Assembly (NCBI RefSeq): GCF_026167545.1
Contig: NZ_CP110678.1
Span: forward strand, 3,312,214 to 3,376,213
Source: Sphingomonas sp. S1-29
Lineage (GTDB): Bacteria; Pseudomonadota; Alphaproteobacteria; Sphingomonadales; Sphingomonadaceae
Direction of reading: 5' to 3'
Length of the DNA stretch: 64,000 nt
Made by a program: the position numbers and the translations under genes. Shown one piece after another: positions 47,268 to 56,019 of this stretch. The notes beneath the pieces were generated by a model. That model was not told the DNA's origin. It ran no database searches and worked only from the letters and a program-made list of their open reading frames with translations. Position 1 is the stretch's first letter, and every line of letters begins with the position of its first letter.

Positions 47268-47398
47268 TGCAGGGCAACGAGGCCGACCGGCAACCGCTAT
47301 GGCGGCGGCTGGGCTGGATGGCGGCGATCTGGGGTGCGAGCGTGGGGCTGCTCGGGGCGGTCGCGATGGTGATCCGCTGGTGGCTCGGGCTGGGCTGA
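47267..47398 (+). CDS. DUF2474-family small subunit (CydX analogue)
   Basis: This 43-residue single-pass membrane protein starts MQGNEADRQPLWRRLGWMAA and continues into one hydrophobic helix (LGAVAMVIRWWLGLG end). Its ATG overlaps the cydB stop (TGATG). DUF2474 proteins occupy this place behind CIO-type cydAB and are thought to stabilise the oxidase like CydX. The gene is short and easily missed by gene callers. Confidence 0.85.
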   Translation: MQGNEADRQPLWRRLGWMAAIWGASVGLLGAVAMVIRWWLGLG

Positions 47399-47510
47399 GC
47401 GCGCTAGGTGGCGGCTCGACATTCTAGGCTGAAGGTTCGCGCACTAAGCCTGGCGAGTACGAAGATTGCGTCAGCCTGATCCGCACCGGTCACGTCAGAA
47501 GCACAAACAA

Positions 47511-47538
47511 AAACGGCGGCCCGCGAGGGCCGCCGTTT
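47511..47538 (-). terminator. Rho-independent terminator of the small exported protein gene
   Basis: AAACGGCGGCCC-GCGA-GGGCCGCCGTTT is a perfect 12-bp stem with a four-base loop. On the minus strand it continues into TTGTTTGTG, giving a T-rich end after the stem. It lies 21 bases past the stop at 47560. It could also end cydAB transcription from the other side, though the plus-strand T run is only three bases. Confidence 0.8.
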
Positions 47539-47559
47539 CCGTAATCAAGTCAGCAAGGA

Positions 47560-47805
47560 TTAGTTGCTGTCCGAATCGTCGTCGCCGTCTGCAACGATCA
47601 CGATGCCCGCGATCACAGCTGCTGCTGCGAGAACGCCGACGATGATGCCGCCGCCTGCAATGGCTTCGTTCGACTTCTTGCCGGTGGTCGAAACGCGAGC
47701 CGACTTAGCAACCGACAGAGCGCTTGCGCTGTTGGTGGCTGCCACGACGGGCGTGGCAATGAGCGAAACTGCCGAAGCGGCAGTCAGTAGTTTGGCCAAA
47801 CGCAT
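47560..47805 (-). CDS. Small exported single-TM protein with acidic tail
   Basis: This 81-residue protein has a signal peptide (MRLAKLLTAASAVSLIATPVVAA), a short basic-polar stretch (SVAKSARVSTTGKKSNEA) and a Gly/Ala/Ile/Val membrane helix (IAGGGIIVGVLAAAAVIAGIVIVA), and ends DGDDDSDSN. GGGAG precedes the ATG at 47805. It is monocistronic, with its own terminator and a 354-base upstream region (47806-48159) in which I see no other gene. The function is unknown; the leader, TM and tail layout suggests an inner-membrane or processed exported peptide. Confidence 0.75.
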   Translation of the reverse strand: MRLAKLLTAASAVSLIATPVVAATNSASALSVAKSARVSTTGKKSNEAIAGGGIIVGVLAAAAVIAGIVIVADGDDDSDSN

Positions 47806-48159
47806 GGGTAAACTCCCTTGTATTAAACATATCGTACGCGATTTGACGGTCGCATAGTCGCCACTACTTCGCAAGCGCACAACGACAGCCACCGTGAAAA
47901 AGTTGCCACGTTGTTGCCCTGTAGCAACGGTCGCGATAGACCATAATCGTCGTGCAATTGCAAGGAACTGGCACAACCGCTCGCCGCGTTTGGTGGCAGT
48001 CAGACCGTTTTGGTCCAAAGTGTTTAGCGACGAACCGGTCAGTAACAAAGACTATCTGCCGGTGTGTTCGGGCGCGGGCTAAAGTGCCAGTCATTCGACC
48101 CCATGGCCTGCTGGCACCAGTTGACCGCCAGCGCCCGCTGCGGCACCCGGGCTCGGGAT

Positions 48160-49212
48160 ATGGACAGAGCAATATCACTGGTCCGCCGAAGCGTGCTGAT
48201 CGCGGTCCCGTTGCTGGCGACCGCCGCGATCGGCGCGGGATCGGCGCCGAGGGACGTCGTCACCGCTACTGAGGCCGAACAGGCAACGTTCGAAGCGATT
48301 CGCGCGCTCGACAAACGGCTCGCGACGATCGGCTTTGACCTCGGACGGGACAATCGCGCGCTGTGTGATCGTCAGGCGCCGGGGACCGGGCTGGTGGTAC
48401 ATGCGCCGGCGCAATATGTTTCGAACTTGCGCGCGGCTGCGGCGCATTTCGGGTTTGCCGGCGCCGTCGCGGTCCTTGCCACCGTCGAAGACAGCCCCGC
48501 AGCGGGCAAGATCGCGCAGGATGAAACGCTGGTACGATGGGGTGATGTTGCGGTCGCCGACCTGCCGACCGCTACCCCCACCGCGCCGCTGATCGCGCTA
48601 TACGACCGCACCGCGCAAGCGCCCGCCACTGCACCGGTGCAGATCGAGACGATCCGCGACGGGCAGGCGCGAACGACGACGCTCGAACCGGTCGCGGTCT
48701 GCCGGACCCGGTTCGAACTCGAGATGTCCGACGCGGTGAATGCCGAGGCCGATGGCGACATGGTCCAGATTTCGTCGCGGTTGTTCGAAGAATATCCCGA
48801 TTCCGAGGTCGCGGTCCTCGTCGCGCACGAACTCGCGCACAACATCCTGCGGCACCGTGATCGGCTCGATGCGGCGAAGGTCGCGCGCGGGCTGCTCGCC
48901 GGGGTCGGCCGCAACGCCCGGCTGTTCCGCCAGACCGAGCTCGAGGCCGATATCCTGAGCGTCCATCTGCTGGTCAATGCCGGCTATCCGCCGCTGGCCG
49001 CCGCGACCTTTTGGCGCAAGTTCGGCCCCGAACACGCCGGCGGCTGGTTCCGCAGCGCGACGCATCCCGGCTGGCGCGAACGCGCGGCGCGGATGCAGCA
49101 GGAGGGCGAAGCGATCGCCGCGGGGCGGGTCGATCCCAAGGCGCCGCCGATCCTGCAGCAGCGGACGGTCCCGCTCGACGGCGACTGGCGCGCGCTGCTC
49201 GCCGGGCGCTGA
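48160..49212 (+). CDS. Periplasmic M48-family metalloprotease
   Basis: This 350-residue protein has a signal peptide or anchor (SVLIAVPLLATAAIGAGSA). The catalytic zinc motif HELAH is in AVLVAHELAHNILRHRDRL, and the third ligand Glu is in TELEADILSVHLLVNAGY. A preceding PDZ-like stretch is possible (TATPTAPLIALYDRTAQ). Such exported M48 proteases (BepA/LoiP-like) take part in outer-membrane quality control. I chose the ATG at 48160 because it begins the leader; the frame is open back to 48064 without conserved features. Confidence 0.8.
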   Translation: MDRAISLVRRSVLIAVPLLATAAIGAGSAPRDVVTATEAEQATFEAIRALDKRLATIGFDLGRDNRALCDRQAPGTGLVVHAPAQYVSNLRAAAAHFGFAGAVAVLATVEDSPAAGKIAQDETLVRWGDVAVADLPTATPTAPLIALYDRTAQAPATAPVQIETIRDGQARTTTLEPVAVCRTRFELEMSDAVNAEADGDMVQISSRLFEEYPDSEVAVLVAHELAHNILRHRDRLDAAKVARGLLAGVGRNARLFRQTELEADILSVHLLVNAGYPPLAAATFWRKFGPEHAGGWFRSATHPGWRERAARMQQEGEAIAAGRVDPKAPPILQQRTVPLDGDWRALLAGR

Positions 49213-49214
49213 AC

Positions 49215-50516
49215 TCAGCCCGCGCGCCGCAGCATCGGCGCGGCGTGCTGCGGCGCGGCCGGCTGATCGGGCCAGATGCCGCGGGTATCGTACACGCGCT
49301 TGGCGGCGCGCTCCTCGAGCGGCACCGACTTGAACACGTCGTGGTCGACCAGCACGACGAAGATCGGGCATTCCTCGATCGCGGTGTCGATGTCGATCAA
49401 CCGCGCACCGCTGCCGTCGAACGCTGCGGGCAGCGCCTGCGCATAGGGTTCGACGATCCGCATCCGCTCGCCGAAGCGCCGCGCCAGCGCCTGCGCGACC
49501 TTGAGCGCGGGGCTCTCGCGGAAATCGTCGATATTCGCCTTGAACGCGAGGCCCAGGCACGCGACCGGGACGCCGGGCATGCTTTCGATCAGCGCCTCGG
49601 CCCGGCCGATCGTATAGCCGGTCTTGGCATCGTTCACTTCGCGCGCGGTGCGGATCAGCGGGGTGTTTTCGGGATCGCCATGCACCAGGAACCACGGATC
49701 GACCGCGATGCAATGCCCGCCGACCCCCGGGCCGGGTGCCAGGATGTTGACGCGCGGGTGCCGGTTGGCGAGGCGGATCACCTCCCACACATCGACGCCC
49801 ATATTCTCGGCCACCACCGATAATTCGTTGGCGAAGGCGATGTTGACGTCGCGAAAGGCGTTTTCGGTCAGCTTGGTCATCTCCGCCGCGCGCGACGTCG
49901 TGGTGACACACGCGCCGCGCACGAAGCGGCGGTAGAATTGCAGCGCCTTGCGCGCGCAACGCGGGGTGATGCCGCCGATGACCCGGTCATTGTCGATCAG
50001 CTCGACCAGGATGCGGCCGGGCAACACGCGCTCGGGGCAATAGGCGATCGCGATGTCGGGGGTGCCCGGCGTCATCCCCGGCACCTTCAGGTCGGGGCGA
50101 AGCGCCGCCAGCAGGTCGCGGACCTTCTCGGTGGTGCCGACGGGCGAAGTCGATTCGAGGATCACCATGTCACCGGGTTTGAGCGCGGCGGCGACGGTGG
50201 TCGCCGCGTCGAGCACATAGCCGATGTCGGGGGCGTGATCGTCGCCGAACGGGGTGGGAACCGCGATCACGAACACATCGGCGGGTTCGATCAGCGTCGA
50301 GGCGCGCAGATTGCCGCGCGCGACCACGCCCGAGACGAGCCCGTCGAGGTCGATCTCCTCGATATGCACGCGCCCCGAATTGACCGTTTCGACCACGGTC
50401 TGCGAAACGTCGATGCCGAGCACCTTGGCGCCGGTGCGCGCGATCACCGCCGCGGTGGGGAGGCCGATATAGCCGAGGCCGAGCACCGCGACCTTGAGTT
50501 CGGTATCAGAAAGCAT
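49215..50516 (-). CDS. wecC: UDP-N-acetyl-D-mannosamine dehydrogenase
   Basis: This 433-residue enzyme has LKVAVLGLGYIGLPTAAVIARTGAKVLGIDV, ESTSPVGTTEKVRDLL, CPERVLPGRILVELIDNDRVIGGI, the catalytic Cys in GVGGHCIAVDPWFLV and LAFKANIDDFRESPALKV. It oxidises UDP-ManNAc to UDP-ManNAcA. The start overlaps the end of wecB by 11 bases. The pair supplies a charged aminosugar for a surface polysaccharide. Confidence 0.92.
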   Translation of the reverse strand: MLSDTELKVAVLGLGYIGLPTAAVIARTGAKVLGIDVSQTVVETVNSGRVHIEEIDLDGLVSGVVARGNLRASTLIEPADVFVIAVPTPFGDDHAPDIGYVLDAATTVAAALKPGDMVILESTSPVGTTEKVRDLLAALRPDLKVPGMTPGTPDIAIAYCPERVLPGRILVELIDNDRVIGGITPRCARKALQFYRRFVRGACVTTTSRAAEMTKLTENAFRDVNIAFANELSVVAENMGVDVWEVIRLANRHPRVNILAPGPGVGGHCIAVDPWFLVHGDPENTPLIRTAREVNDAKTGYTIGRAEALIESMPGVPVACLGLAFKANIDDFRESPALKVAQALARRFGERMRIVEPYAQALPAAFDGSGARLIDIDTAIEECPIFVVLVDHDVFKSVPLEERAAKRVYDTRGIWPDQPAAPQHAAPMLRRAG

Positions 50517-51630
50517 CCGCGATAACCCCAGCGATCCGTGCCGCAGCCTGGCCGTCGCCGAACGGATTGTGGGCGCGCGCCATCGCGGAATAGGCGTCCT
50601 TGTCGTCGAGAAGGTTGAAGATTTCGGAAACGATCCGGTCCTCGCCGGTGCCGACCAGCTTGGCGGTCCCCGCCGCGACGCCTTCGGGGCGTTCGGTGGT
50701 TTCGCGCATCACCAGCACCGGCTTGCCCAGCGCCGGCGCTTCCTCCTGCACTCCGCCCGAATCGGTGAGCACCAGATGCGCCATGTCGAGCGCGCGAATG
50801 AACTGCGGATAGTCGAGCGGGTCGATCCGCGCGATGTTGGGCCGATCGCCCAGTAATTCGTCCATCACCGCGACGACATTGGGGTTGGGATGGACCGGAA
50901 AGACGATGGCGACGTCGTCGCGCTGCGCGATACGGGCGATCGCACGCGCGATATTGGCCATGCCGTCGCCGAAATTCTCGCGCCGATGTGTGGTGACCAG
51001 CACGATCCGCTTGCCCGCGAACCGCGCCGCCAGCGGATCGAGCGCGGCGGCCAGCGATGGCTCGGCGGTGATCCGCGCCTGCGTCCACAGCAAGGCATCG
51101 ATCACCGTGTTGCCGGTGACGTGGATCGATGCCGGCGCGATATTCTCAGCCCGCAGCGCCGCCGCTGAGGTTTCGGTCGGCGCGAAATGCAGGTCGGCGA
51201 TCGGCGCGACGATCCGCCGGTTCACCTCCTCGGGCCAGGGGTGATAGATATCGCCCGATCGCAGGCCAGCCTCGACATGCGCGACCGGGATCTTGCGGTA
51301 ATAAGCGGTCAGCGCGCCGACCATCGCGGTGGCGGTATCGCCCTGGACGATCACCCGATCGGGCTGTTCGGCATCCATCACGTCGCCCAGGCCCGTCAGC
51401 AGCCGCGCGGTGAGCCGGTCGAGCGACTGGCCGGGCTCCATCAGGTCGAGATCGATGTCGGGCACCAGCCCCGCGATCGCCAGCACCTGGTCGAGCAGCC
51501 CGCGATGCTGCGCGGTGACGCAGGTGCGCACGGTCAGCCCGGGGGTCGCGCGCAATGCGGCGACGACGGGGAACAGCTTGATGGCTTCGGGACGGGTGCC
51601 GAAGACGATGAGGATGCGGCGGTCGGTCAT
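50506..51630 (-). CDS. wecB: UDP-N-acetylglucosamine 2-epimerase (non-hydrolysing)
   Basis: This 374-residue GT-B-fold enzyme has ILIVFGTRPEAIKLFPVVAALRA, DTATAMVGALTAYYRKIPVAHVEAGLRSGD, HRRENFGDGM, HPNPNVV and LVLTDSGGVQEEAPALGKPVLVMRETTERPEGV. It interconverts UDP-GlcNAc (from GlmU) and UDP-ManNAc, the substrate of WecC directly downstream with an 11-base overlap. Confidence 0.93.
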   Translation of the reverse strand: MTDRRILIVFGTRPEAIKLFPVVAALRATPGLTVRTCVTAQHRGLLDQVLAIAGLVPDIDLDLMEPGQSLDRLTARLLTGLGDVMDAEQPDRVIVQGDTATAMVGALTAYYRKIPVAHVEAGLRSGDIYHPWPEEVNRRIVAPIADLHFAPTETSAAALRAENIAPASIHVTGNTVIDALLWTQARITAEPSLAAALDPLAARFAGKRIVLVTTHRRENFGDGMANIARAIARIAQRDDVAIVFPVHPNPNVVAVMDELLGDRPNIARIDPLDYPQFIRALDMAHLVLTDSGGVQEEAPALGKPVLVMRETTERPEGVAAGTAKLVGTGEDRIVSEIFNLLDDKDAYSAMARAHNPFGDGQAAARIAGVIADAF

Positions 51631-51687
51631 GCGGCGGGTCCTAGCGCCTGCGGGTGAAGCAACCGCTAACTCGCATACCCTGCGTCC

Positions 51688-52686
51688 TCAGCGCGCGTTG
51701 TAGCCGCGAAACCATTCGACGAAGCGCGGGATCCCCTCGGCGAGCGAGGTGCGTGGGGCAAAACCCAGGTCGCGCTGGATCGCGTCGATATCGGCATAGG
51801 TGGCGGGGACGTCGCCGGGCTGCATCGGCTGATACTCGCGCACCGCCTCGCGCCCGATCGCGCGCTCGATCAGGTCGATCATATCCCCTAGCTGCTCGGG
51901 CTGGTTGTTGCCGATATTGTAGATCCGGTGCGGCGCGACGCTGCCGCCCGATTTCTCGGCGCCGTCGTCGGCGGGCGGATGGTCGAGGCACGCAACGACG
52001 CCATCGACGATGTCGTCGATATACGTGAAATCGCGCTGCATCTTCCCGTGATTGAACACCGCGATCGGCCGCCCCGCCATGATCGCATCGGCGAACAGCC
52101 ACATCGCCATGTCGGGGCGTCCCCAGGGGCCATAGACGGTGAAGAAGCGCAGCCCCGTCTGCGGGATGCGATACAGATGCGCATAGGTTTCGCTCATCAG
52201 CTCGTCGGCCTTCTTGGTCGCGGCATAGAGCGAGATCGGATGATCGACGCGATCGTCGACGCTGAAGGGCAGCTTGGTATTGGCGCCATAGACCGACGAG
52301 GACGAGGCATAGACGAGATGCGCGACCCCGCGCGCGCGCGCGAGCTCGAGGATGTTGACATGGCCGGTCAGGTTCGAGCGGACATAGGCGCGCGGGTTGG
52401 TCAGCGAATAACGCACCCCCGCCTGCGCGCCGAGATGGACGATGCGATCGAAGCTCGCGTCCTCCAATACGGCATCGAGCGCGCTATCGTCGCCGAAATC
52501 GACGCGGCGGAAATCGAAGCTGTCGCCGTGCCGCCCGGCCAGCGAATCGAGCCGCGCATGCTTGAGCGCGGGATCGTAATACTCGTTGAGATTGTCGATG
52601 CCGATCACCCGCTCGCCGCGCGACAGCAGCCGGTCGGCGACGTGATAGCCGATGAAGCCGGCAGCGCCGGTAACCAATGTCGTCAA
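51688..52686 (-). CDS. NAD-dependent epimerase, UDP-glucuronate 4-epimerase-like
   Basis: This 332-residue extended SDR has LVTGAAGFIGYHVADRLLSRG, DNLNEYYDPALKHARLD, the YxxxK motif SLYAATKKADELM, RFFTVYGPWGRPDMAMWLF and NIGNNQPEQLGDMIDLIE. The NEYYDPALK stretch is characteristic of UDP-glucuronate/galacturonate epimerases. It starts at TTG (52686), with a purine-rich GGGGACGGGA just upstream. UDP-glucuronate would come from the dehydrogenase at 35.8 kb. The precise sugar is inferred. Confidence 0.85.
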   Translation of the reverse strand: MTTLVTGAAGFIGYHVADRLLSRGERVIGIDNLNEYYDPALKHARLDSLAGRHGDSFDFRRVDFGDDSALDAVLEDASFDRIVHLGAQAGVRYSLTNPRAYVRSNLTGHVNILELARARGVAHLVYASSSSVYGANTKLPFSVDDRVDHPISLYAATKKADELMSETYAHLYRIPQTGLRFFTVYGPWGRPDMAMWLFADAIMAGRPIAVFNHGKMQRDFTYIDDIVDGVVACLDHPPADDGAEKSGGSVAPHRIYNIGNNQPEQLGDMIDLIERAIGREAVREYQPMQPGDVPATYADIDAIQRDLGFAPRTSLAEGIPRFVEWFRGYNAR

Positions 52687-52747
52687 ATCCCGTCCCCGCT
52701 CGCCGACGCTTCACCGACGAATGCCGCAGATTGACCGCGAGGGGAAG

Positions 52748-53122
52748 CTATTCGGCGGGAACCGACTCCGGTGCCGCCGGCGGACGGGGGAACACCCGAC
52801 CGCGGAAGATGCCGACGAGCAGCAGTGCGGCGGCGGTGGCGAGGCAATCGATCGCCCAGTCATCCCATTCGCCCGCGCGGCCAACCGCCATCCATGCCTG
52901 GGTAAGCTCGATTGCCCCGCCAAGCAGCGCATAGAAGACGAATTGCAGGCGGAGCGACAGCCGCGGCCAGGCCAGGCTTCCAACCAGCGGCAGCAGGCTG
53001 AACGCAAGCAGATGCCGATGCTCGCCGCTTTCGACGATCATCCCCAGCTGCCCAGGGGTCAGCGCAAGGAACAGCATTGCTGCGGCCAGCACCAGGAACA
53101 CGGCTTTGACCACGATTTGCAT
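52748..53122 (-). CDS. VanZ-like small membrane protein
   Basis: This 124-residue protein has four hydrophobic segments: VVKAVFLVLAAAMLFLALTPG, HLLAFSLLPLVGSLAW, QFVFYALLGGAIELTQAWM and WAIDCLATAAALLLVGIF. The loop between TM2 and TM4 with AIELTQAWMAVGRAGEWDDWAIDCLATAAA matches the VanZ-like (PF04892) pattern. I chose the ATG at 53122, at the start of the first helix. The family function is unclear. It lies between polysaccharide-precursor genes, as VanZ-like proteins often do in exopolysaccharide regions. Confidence 0.72.
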   Translation of the reverse strand: MQIVVKAVFLVLAAAMLFLALTPGQLGMIVESGEHRHLLAFSLLPLVGSLAWPRLSLRLQFVFYALLGGAIELTQAWMAVGRAGEWDDWAIDCLATAAALLLVGIFRGRVFPRPPAAPESVPAE

Positions 53123-53242
53123 GCCGATCCCTTCGCATGCGCAGCATGCAGGCGCCAGTCCCGTTTCGGTATTGCCCCGCGTGATTGCCTCGCTCTGCCG
53201 CAACCGTTAGGGCGGGCGGCAGTTGTAAACAGGAGATTTCCC

Positions 53243-54112
53243 ATGGCGCAAAAGCCGCTTCGCAAGGCCGTATTTCCCGTCGGCGGCCTCGGCACCAGGT
53301 TTCTCCCTGCGACCAAGGCAATCCCCAAGGAGATGATGCCCGTCGTCGATCGCCCGCTGATCCAATACGCCGTCGACGAAGCGATCGAGGCGGGGATCGA
53401 GCAGATGATCTTCGTCACCGGGCGCGGCAAGTCGGCGATCGAGGATCATTTCGACATCGCCTATGAGCTCGAAGCGACGATGAAGGCGCGCGGCAAGTCG
53501 CTCGACATTCTCGACGCGACGCGGCTGACGCCGGGCAATGTCGCCTATGTCCGCCAGCAGGAGCCGATGGGGCTCGGCCATGCGGTGTGGTGCGCGCGCG
53601 ACATCGTCGGCGACGAGCCCTTCGCGATCTTCCTGGCCGACGAGCTGATGGTGGGCCAGCCGGGCTGCATGAAGCAGATGGTCGATGCCTATAATCGCGT
53701 CGGCGGCAACGTCGTGTGCGGCTATGAAGTCCCCGAAGACGAGACCGATCGCTATGGCATCGTCGAGCCCGGCGCGGTCGATGGCCAGCTGGTCGAGGTC
53801 AAGAGCCTGGTGGAAAAGCCCAAGCTCGGCACCGCGCCGTCGAACCTGATGATCCCCGGCCGCTACATCCTGCAGCCCGAGGTGATGCGTATCCTCGAGA
53901 CGCAGGAAGCCGGCGCGGGCAACGAAATCCAGCTGACCGATGCGATGGCGCAGCTGATCGGCAAGCAGCCGTTCCACGCCTTCAAGTTCGGCGGCGATCG
54001 TTATGATTGCGGCGACAAGGCGGGCTATATCCAGGCCAATCTGGCGCTGGCGGTGGCACGCGACGACATTGGCCCCAAGGTCCGCGCCTTCGCGAAGCAG
54101 CTGCTGGGCTAA
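53243..54112 (+). CDS. galU: UTP-glucose-1-phosphate uridylyltransferase
   Basis: This 289-residue enzyme has KAVFPVGGLGTRFLPATKAIPKEMMPVVDRPLIQYAVDEAIEAG, FVTGRGKSAIEDHFD, RQQEPMGLGHAVWCARD, FLADELM, VKSLVEKPKLGTAPSNLMIPGRYIL and FGGDRYDCGDKAGYIQANL. It makes UDP-glucose, the substrate of the UDP-glucose dehydrogenase at 35.8 kb. AGGAG lies 7 bases before the ATG at 53243. The longer upstream frame overlaps the divergent VanZ-like gene and is not coding. It overlaps the next, convergent gene by 4 bases. Confidence 0.95.
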   Translation: MAQKPLRKAVFPVGGLGTRFLPATKAIPKEMMPVVDRPLIQYAVDEAIEAGIEQMIFVTGRGKSAIEDHFDIAYELEATMKARGKSLDILDATRLTPGNVAYVRQQEPMGLGHAVWCARDIVGDEPFAIFLADELMVGQPGCMKQMVDAYNRVGGNVVCGYEVPEDETDRYGIVEPGAVDGQLVEVKSLVEKPKLGTAPSNLMIPGRYILQPEVMRILETQEAGAGNEIQLTDAMAQLIGKQPFHAFKFGGDRYDCGDKAGYIQANLALAVARDDIGPKVRAFAKQLLG

Positions 54113-54462
54113 ACGGCGATCACTCGTTCCTCGCCGGTCTCGGCGAGGAACGACACCAGCCCGCCCGCTTCGATCTCGGGCGGCAACGCCAGGCCGAGCG
54201 CGGCTAGGCCGGTCTGGCACGCTACCAGCCGCACCCCCATTTCGAGCATGCCCGCGATCGCAGCGTCGTCCTCGGCGAGCAAGCCGGTGGCCGCGTCGTG
54301 GAGATACAGCGCGGTCCGCCGTCCGAGCGCGGCATTGGCCTGCGCGATCGCCACCGCTGCGCGCCAGCGTTCGACGTCGGCAGTCACGACGATGATCGCC
54401 AACGCGCCGGCATCGGTCGCCACCGGCGCCATGTCGGTCAGTCTAGCGTCGACAGGAACCAT
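54109..54462 (-). CDS. DsrE-like small protein
   Basis: This 117-residue protein has the DsrE/YchN outline: GALAIIVVTADVERWRAAVAIAQANAALGRRTALYLHDAATGLLA, then MLEMGVRLVACQTGLAALGL, with one Cys at the position of the sulfurtransferase-type Cys. DsrE-type proteins relay sulfur or act as accessory factors. GGAAGG precedes the ATG at 54462; an internal ATG at 54432 lacks such a site. It overlaps the 3' end of the phosphatase gene upstream by 25 bases. Confidence 0.65.
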   Translation of the reverse strand: MVPVDARLTDMAPVATDAGALAIIVVTADVERWRAAVAIAQANAALGRRTALYLHDAATGLLAEDDAAIAGMLEMGVRLVACQTGLAALGLALPPEIEAGGLVSFLAETGEERVIAV

Positions 54463-55193
54463 CGCTCGGTGCCTTCCAGGCCGATCGCGGTCAGCCGGCC
54501 CGATCCATAGGCGCCGGTGTCGATCCCGATCCGCCAGCGCCGCTCGTCGACCGCCTCGGTGACGGTATGCCCGTGCACCACGACATGGCTGAGGCTGCCG
54601 CGATGGCTCAGAAAGGGCTCGCGAATCCAGAACAGGTCCGATGTCCGCTGCTCGTCGAGCGGCACGTCGGGGCGGATGCCGGCATGGACGAACAGATAGT
54701 CGCCGAACACCAGCATCGTCTCGAACCCCTCGATGAACGCGCGATGTTCGTCGGAGACCAGCGTCGGCAGATGTGTCTCGAGGTCGTCCCAGGTGGCTTC
54801 ATCGAACTGGGTGAGGGACATACCGTAGCTCTGCATCGTCTCGCGCCCGCCGGCACGCGTGAATACCTTCAGCGCTTCGCGTTCGCCCGCCAGCGCGCCG
54901 AGGAACAATTCCTCGTGATTGCCCGTCAGGAAACGCGGCGTCGCCCAGTCGAGCGACAAGGTCCGCAGCTTTTCGATCACGCCCGCCGAATCGGGACCGC
55001 GATCCATCAGGTCGCCCAGGAAGATCAGATGCGTCTCGGCGGCCGTACGTCCGGCATTGTCGCGCTCGATCTTGGCGAGCAACGTTTCGGTTTCGGCCAG
55101 ACAGCCATGGATGTCGCCGATCGCGTAGACACGCTGGCCTTCGGGGATCCGGCTTTGCTTGGGCTTGGTCTTGCGAAAAATACGCTGGATCAT
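54438..55193 (-). CDS. Metallophosphoesterase (Ser/Thr phosphatase-like)
   Basis: This 251-residue protein has the calcineurin-like metal-site motifs YAIGDIHGCLAETETLL, FLGDLMDRGPDS and LTGNHEELFL, then FVHAGIRPDVPLDEQRTSDLFWIRE and VVVHGHTVTEAV. These are all ligands for a two-metal centre, as in bacterial PPP-type phosphatases. The ATG at 55193 is preferred; the frame extends to a TTG at 55223. Substrates could be phosphoproteins or nucleotides such as ApppA-type. Confidence 0.85.
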   Translation of the reverse strand: MIQRIFRKTKPKQSRIPEGQRVYAIGDIHGCLAETETLLAKIERDNAGRTAAETHLIFLGDLMDRGPDSAGVIEKLRTLSLDWATPRFLTGNHEELFLGALAGEREALKVFTRAGGRETMQSYGMSLTQFDEATWDDLETHLPTLVSDEHRAFIEGFETMLVFGDYLFVHAGIRPDVPLDEQRTSDLFWIREPFLSHRGSLSHVVVHGHTVTEAVDERRWRIGIDTGAYGSGRLTAIGLEGTERWFLSTLD

Positions 55194-55254
55194 CTCGGTC
55201 TTGCTGTCAGGAGTCGGCCCCAAACGGATGTCGGGGCATAAAGTGCCGCGACCG

Positions 55255-56019
55255 CTATGTCACCGCACAAGCGGGGCAGCCTGGGTCTTTGCGCAATGTC
55301 AGGGTTCGGAACCGCATCGACAAGGCGTCGGCAAGCAATAGCTTGCCCACCATGGCCTCGCCGAAGGGCACGATCGTCCGGATCACCTCGATCGCGGCGA
55401 GGCTGCCGATCGTGCCGGTCATCGCGCCGAGCACGCCCTGATCGGCGCAGCTGATGTCCGCCCGGTCCGGATCGCTGCCGACGAAGCAGCGATAGCAGGG
55501 GCGATCGGGCTCCCAGCCGCGATACACCGCCAGCTGTCCCTCGAACGCGCCGATCGCCGCCGATACCAGCGGGATTCGCAGCTGGAGCGCGGCATCGGCG
55601 ACCGCGAGCCGGGTGGCGAAATTGTCGCTGCCGTCGAGCACGCAGTCGGCGCCGCCCAGCAGGTCGGCGGCGTTGGCGGCATCGATCCGGACCGCGCGCG
55701 GCGCCAGGGTCACATCGGGGTTCAGCCGGCGCAGCGCCGCTGCCGCGGCTTCGACCTTCGACCGCCCAATATCGTCGGTGCCGAACAGCGTCTGGCGCTG
55801 GAGGTTCGATCGATCGACGCGATCATCGTCGATGATCGTCAGTCGGCCAATCCCGGCGGCGGCGAGATATTGCAGCGCGGGCGAACCGATCCCGCCCGCG
55901 CCGATCACCACCACGTGCGCCGCCAACAAGCGCATCTGCCCGCCGCCGCCGATCTCGCGCAGGATGATGTGGCGCGCGTAGCGATCGAGTTGCTGGTCGG
56001 TAAGCGTCAGATCGGCCAT
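55255..56019 (-). CDS. moeB: HesA/MoeB/ThiF-family adenylyltransferase
   Basis: This 254-residue E1-like enzyme has RYARHIILREIGGGGQMRLLAAHVVVIGAGGIGSPALQYLAAAGIG, DDDRVDRSNLQRQTLF, VLDGSDNFATRLAVADAAL, SAAIGAFEGQLAVY and the zinc cysteines in CYRCF and CPAC. It adenylates the C-terminal Gly of a sulfur-carrier protein (MoaD or ThiS). MoeB fits the length and lack of a rhodanese domain, but ThiF cannot be excluded. It starts inside the last codons of the upstream gene (13-base overlap). Confidence 0.82.
   Translation of the reverse strand: MADLTLTDQQLDRYARHIILREIGGGGQMRLLAAHVVVIGAGGIGSPALQYLAAAGIGRLTIIDDDRVDRSNLQRQTLFGTDDIGRSKVEAAAAALRRLNPDVTLAPRAVRIDAANAADLLGGADCVLDGSDNFATRLAVADAALQLRIPLVSAAIGAFEGQLAVYRGWEPDRPCYRCFVGSDPDRADISCADQGVLGAMTGTIGSLAAIEVIRTIVPFGEAMVGKLLLADALSMRFRTLTLRKDPGCPACAVT

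Noticed and set aside
47864..48178. Minus-strand 104-codon frame before the M48 protease gene
   Set aside because: No Shine-Dalgarno, no hydrophobic or domain pattern, and it overlaps the protease start.
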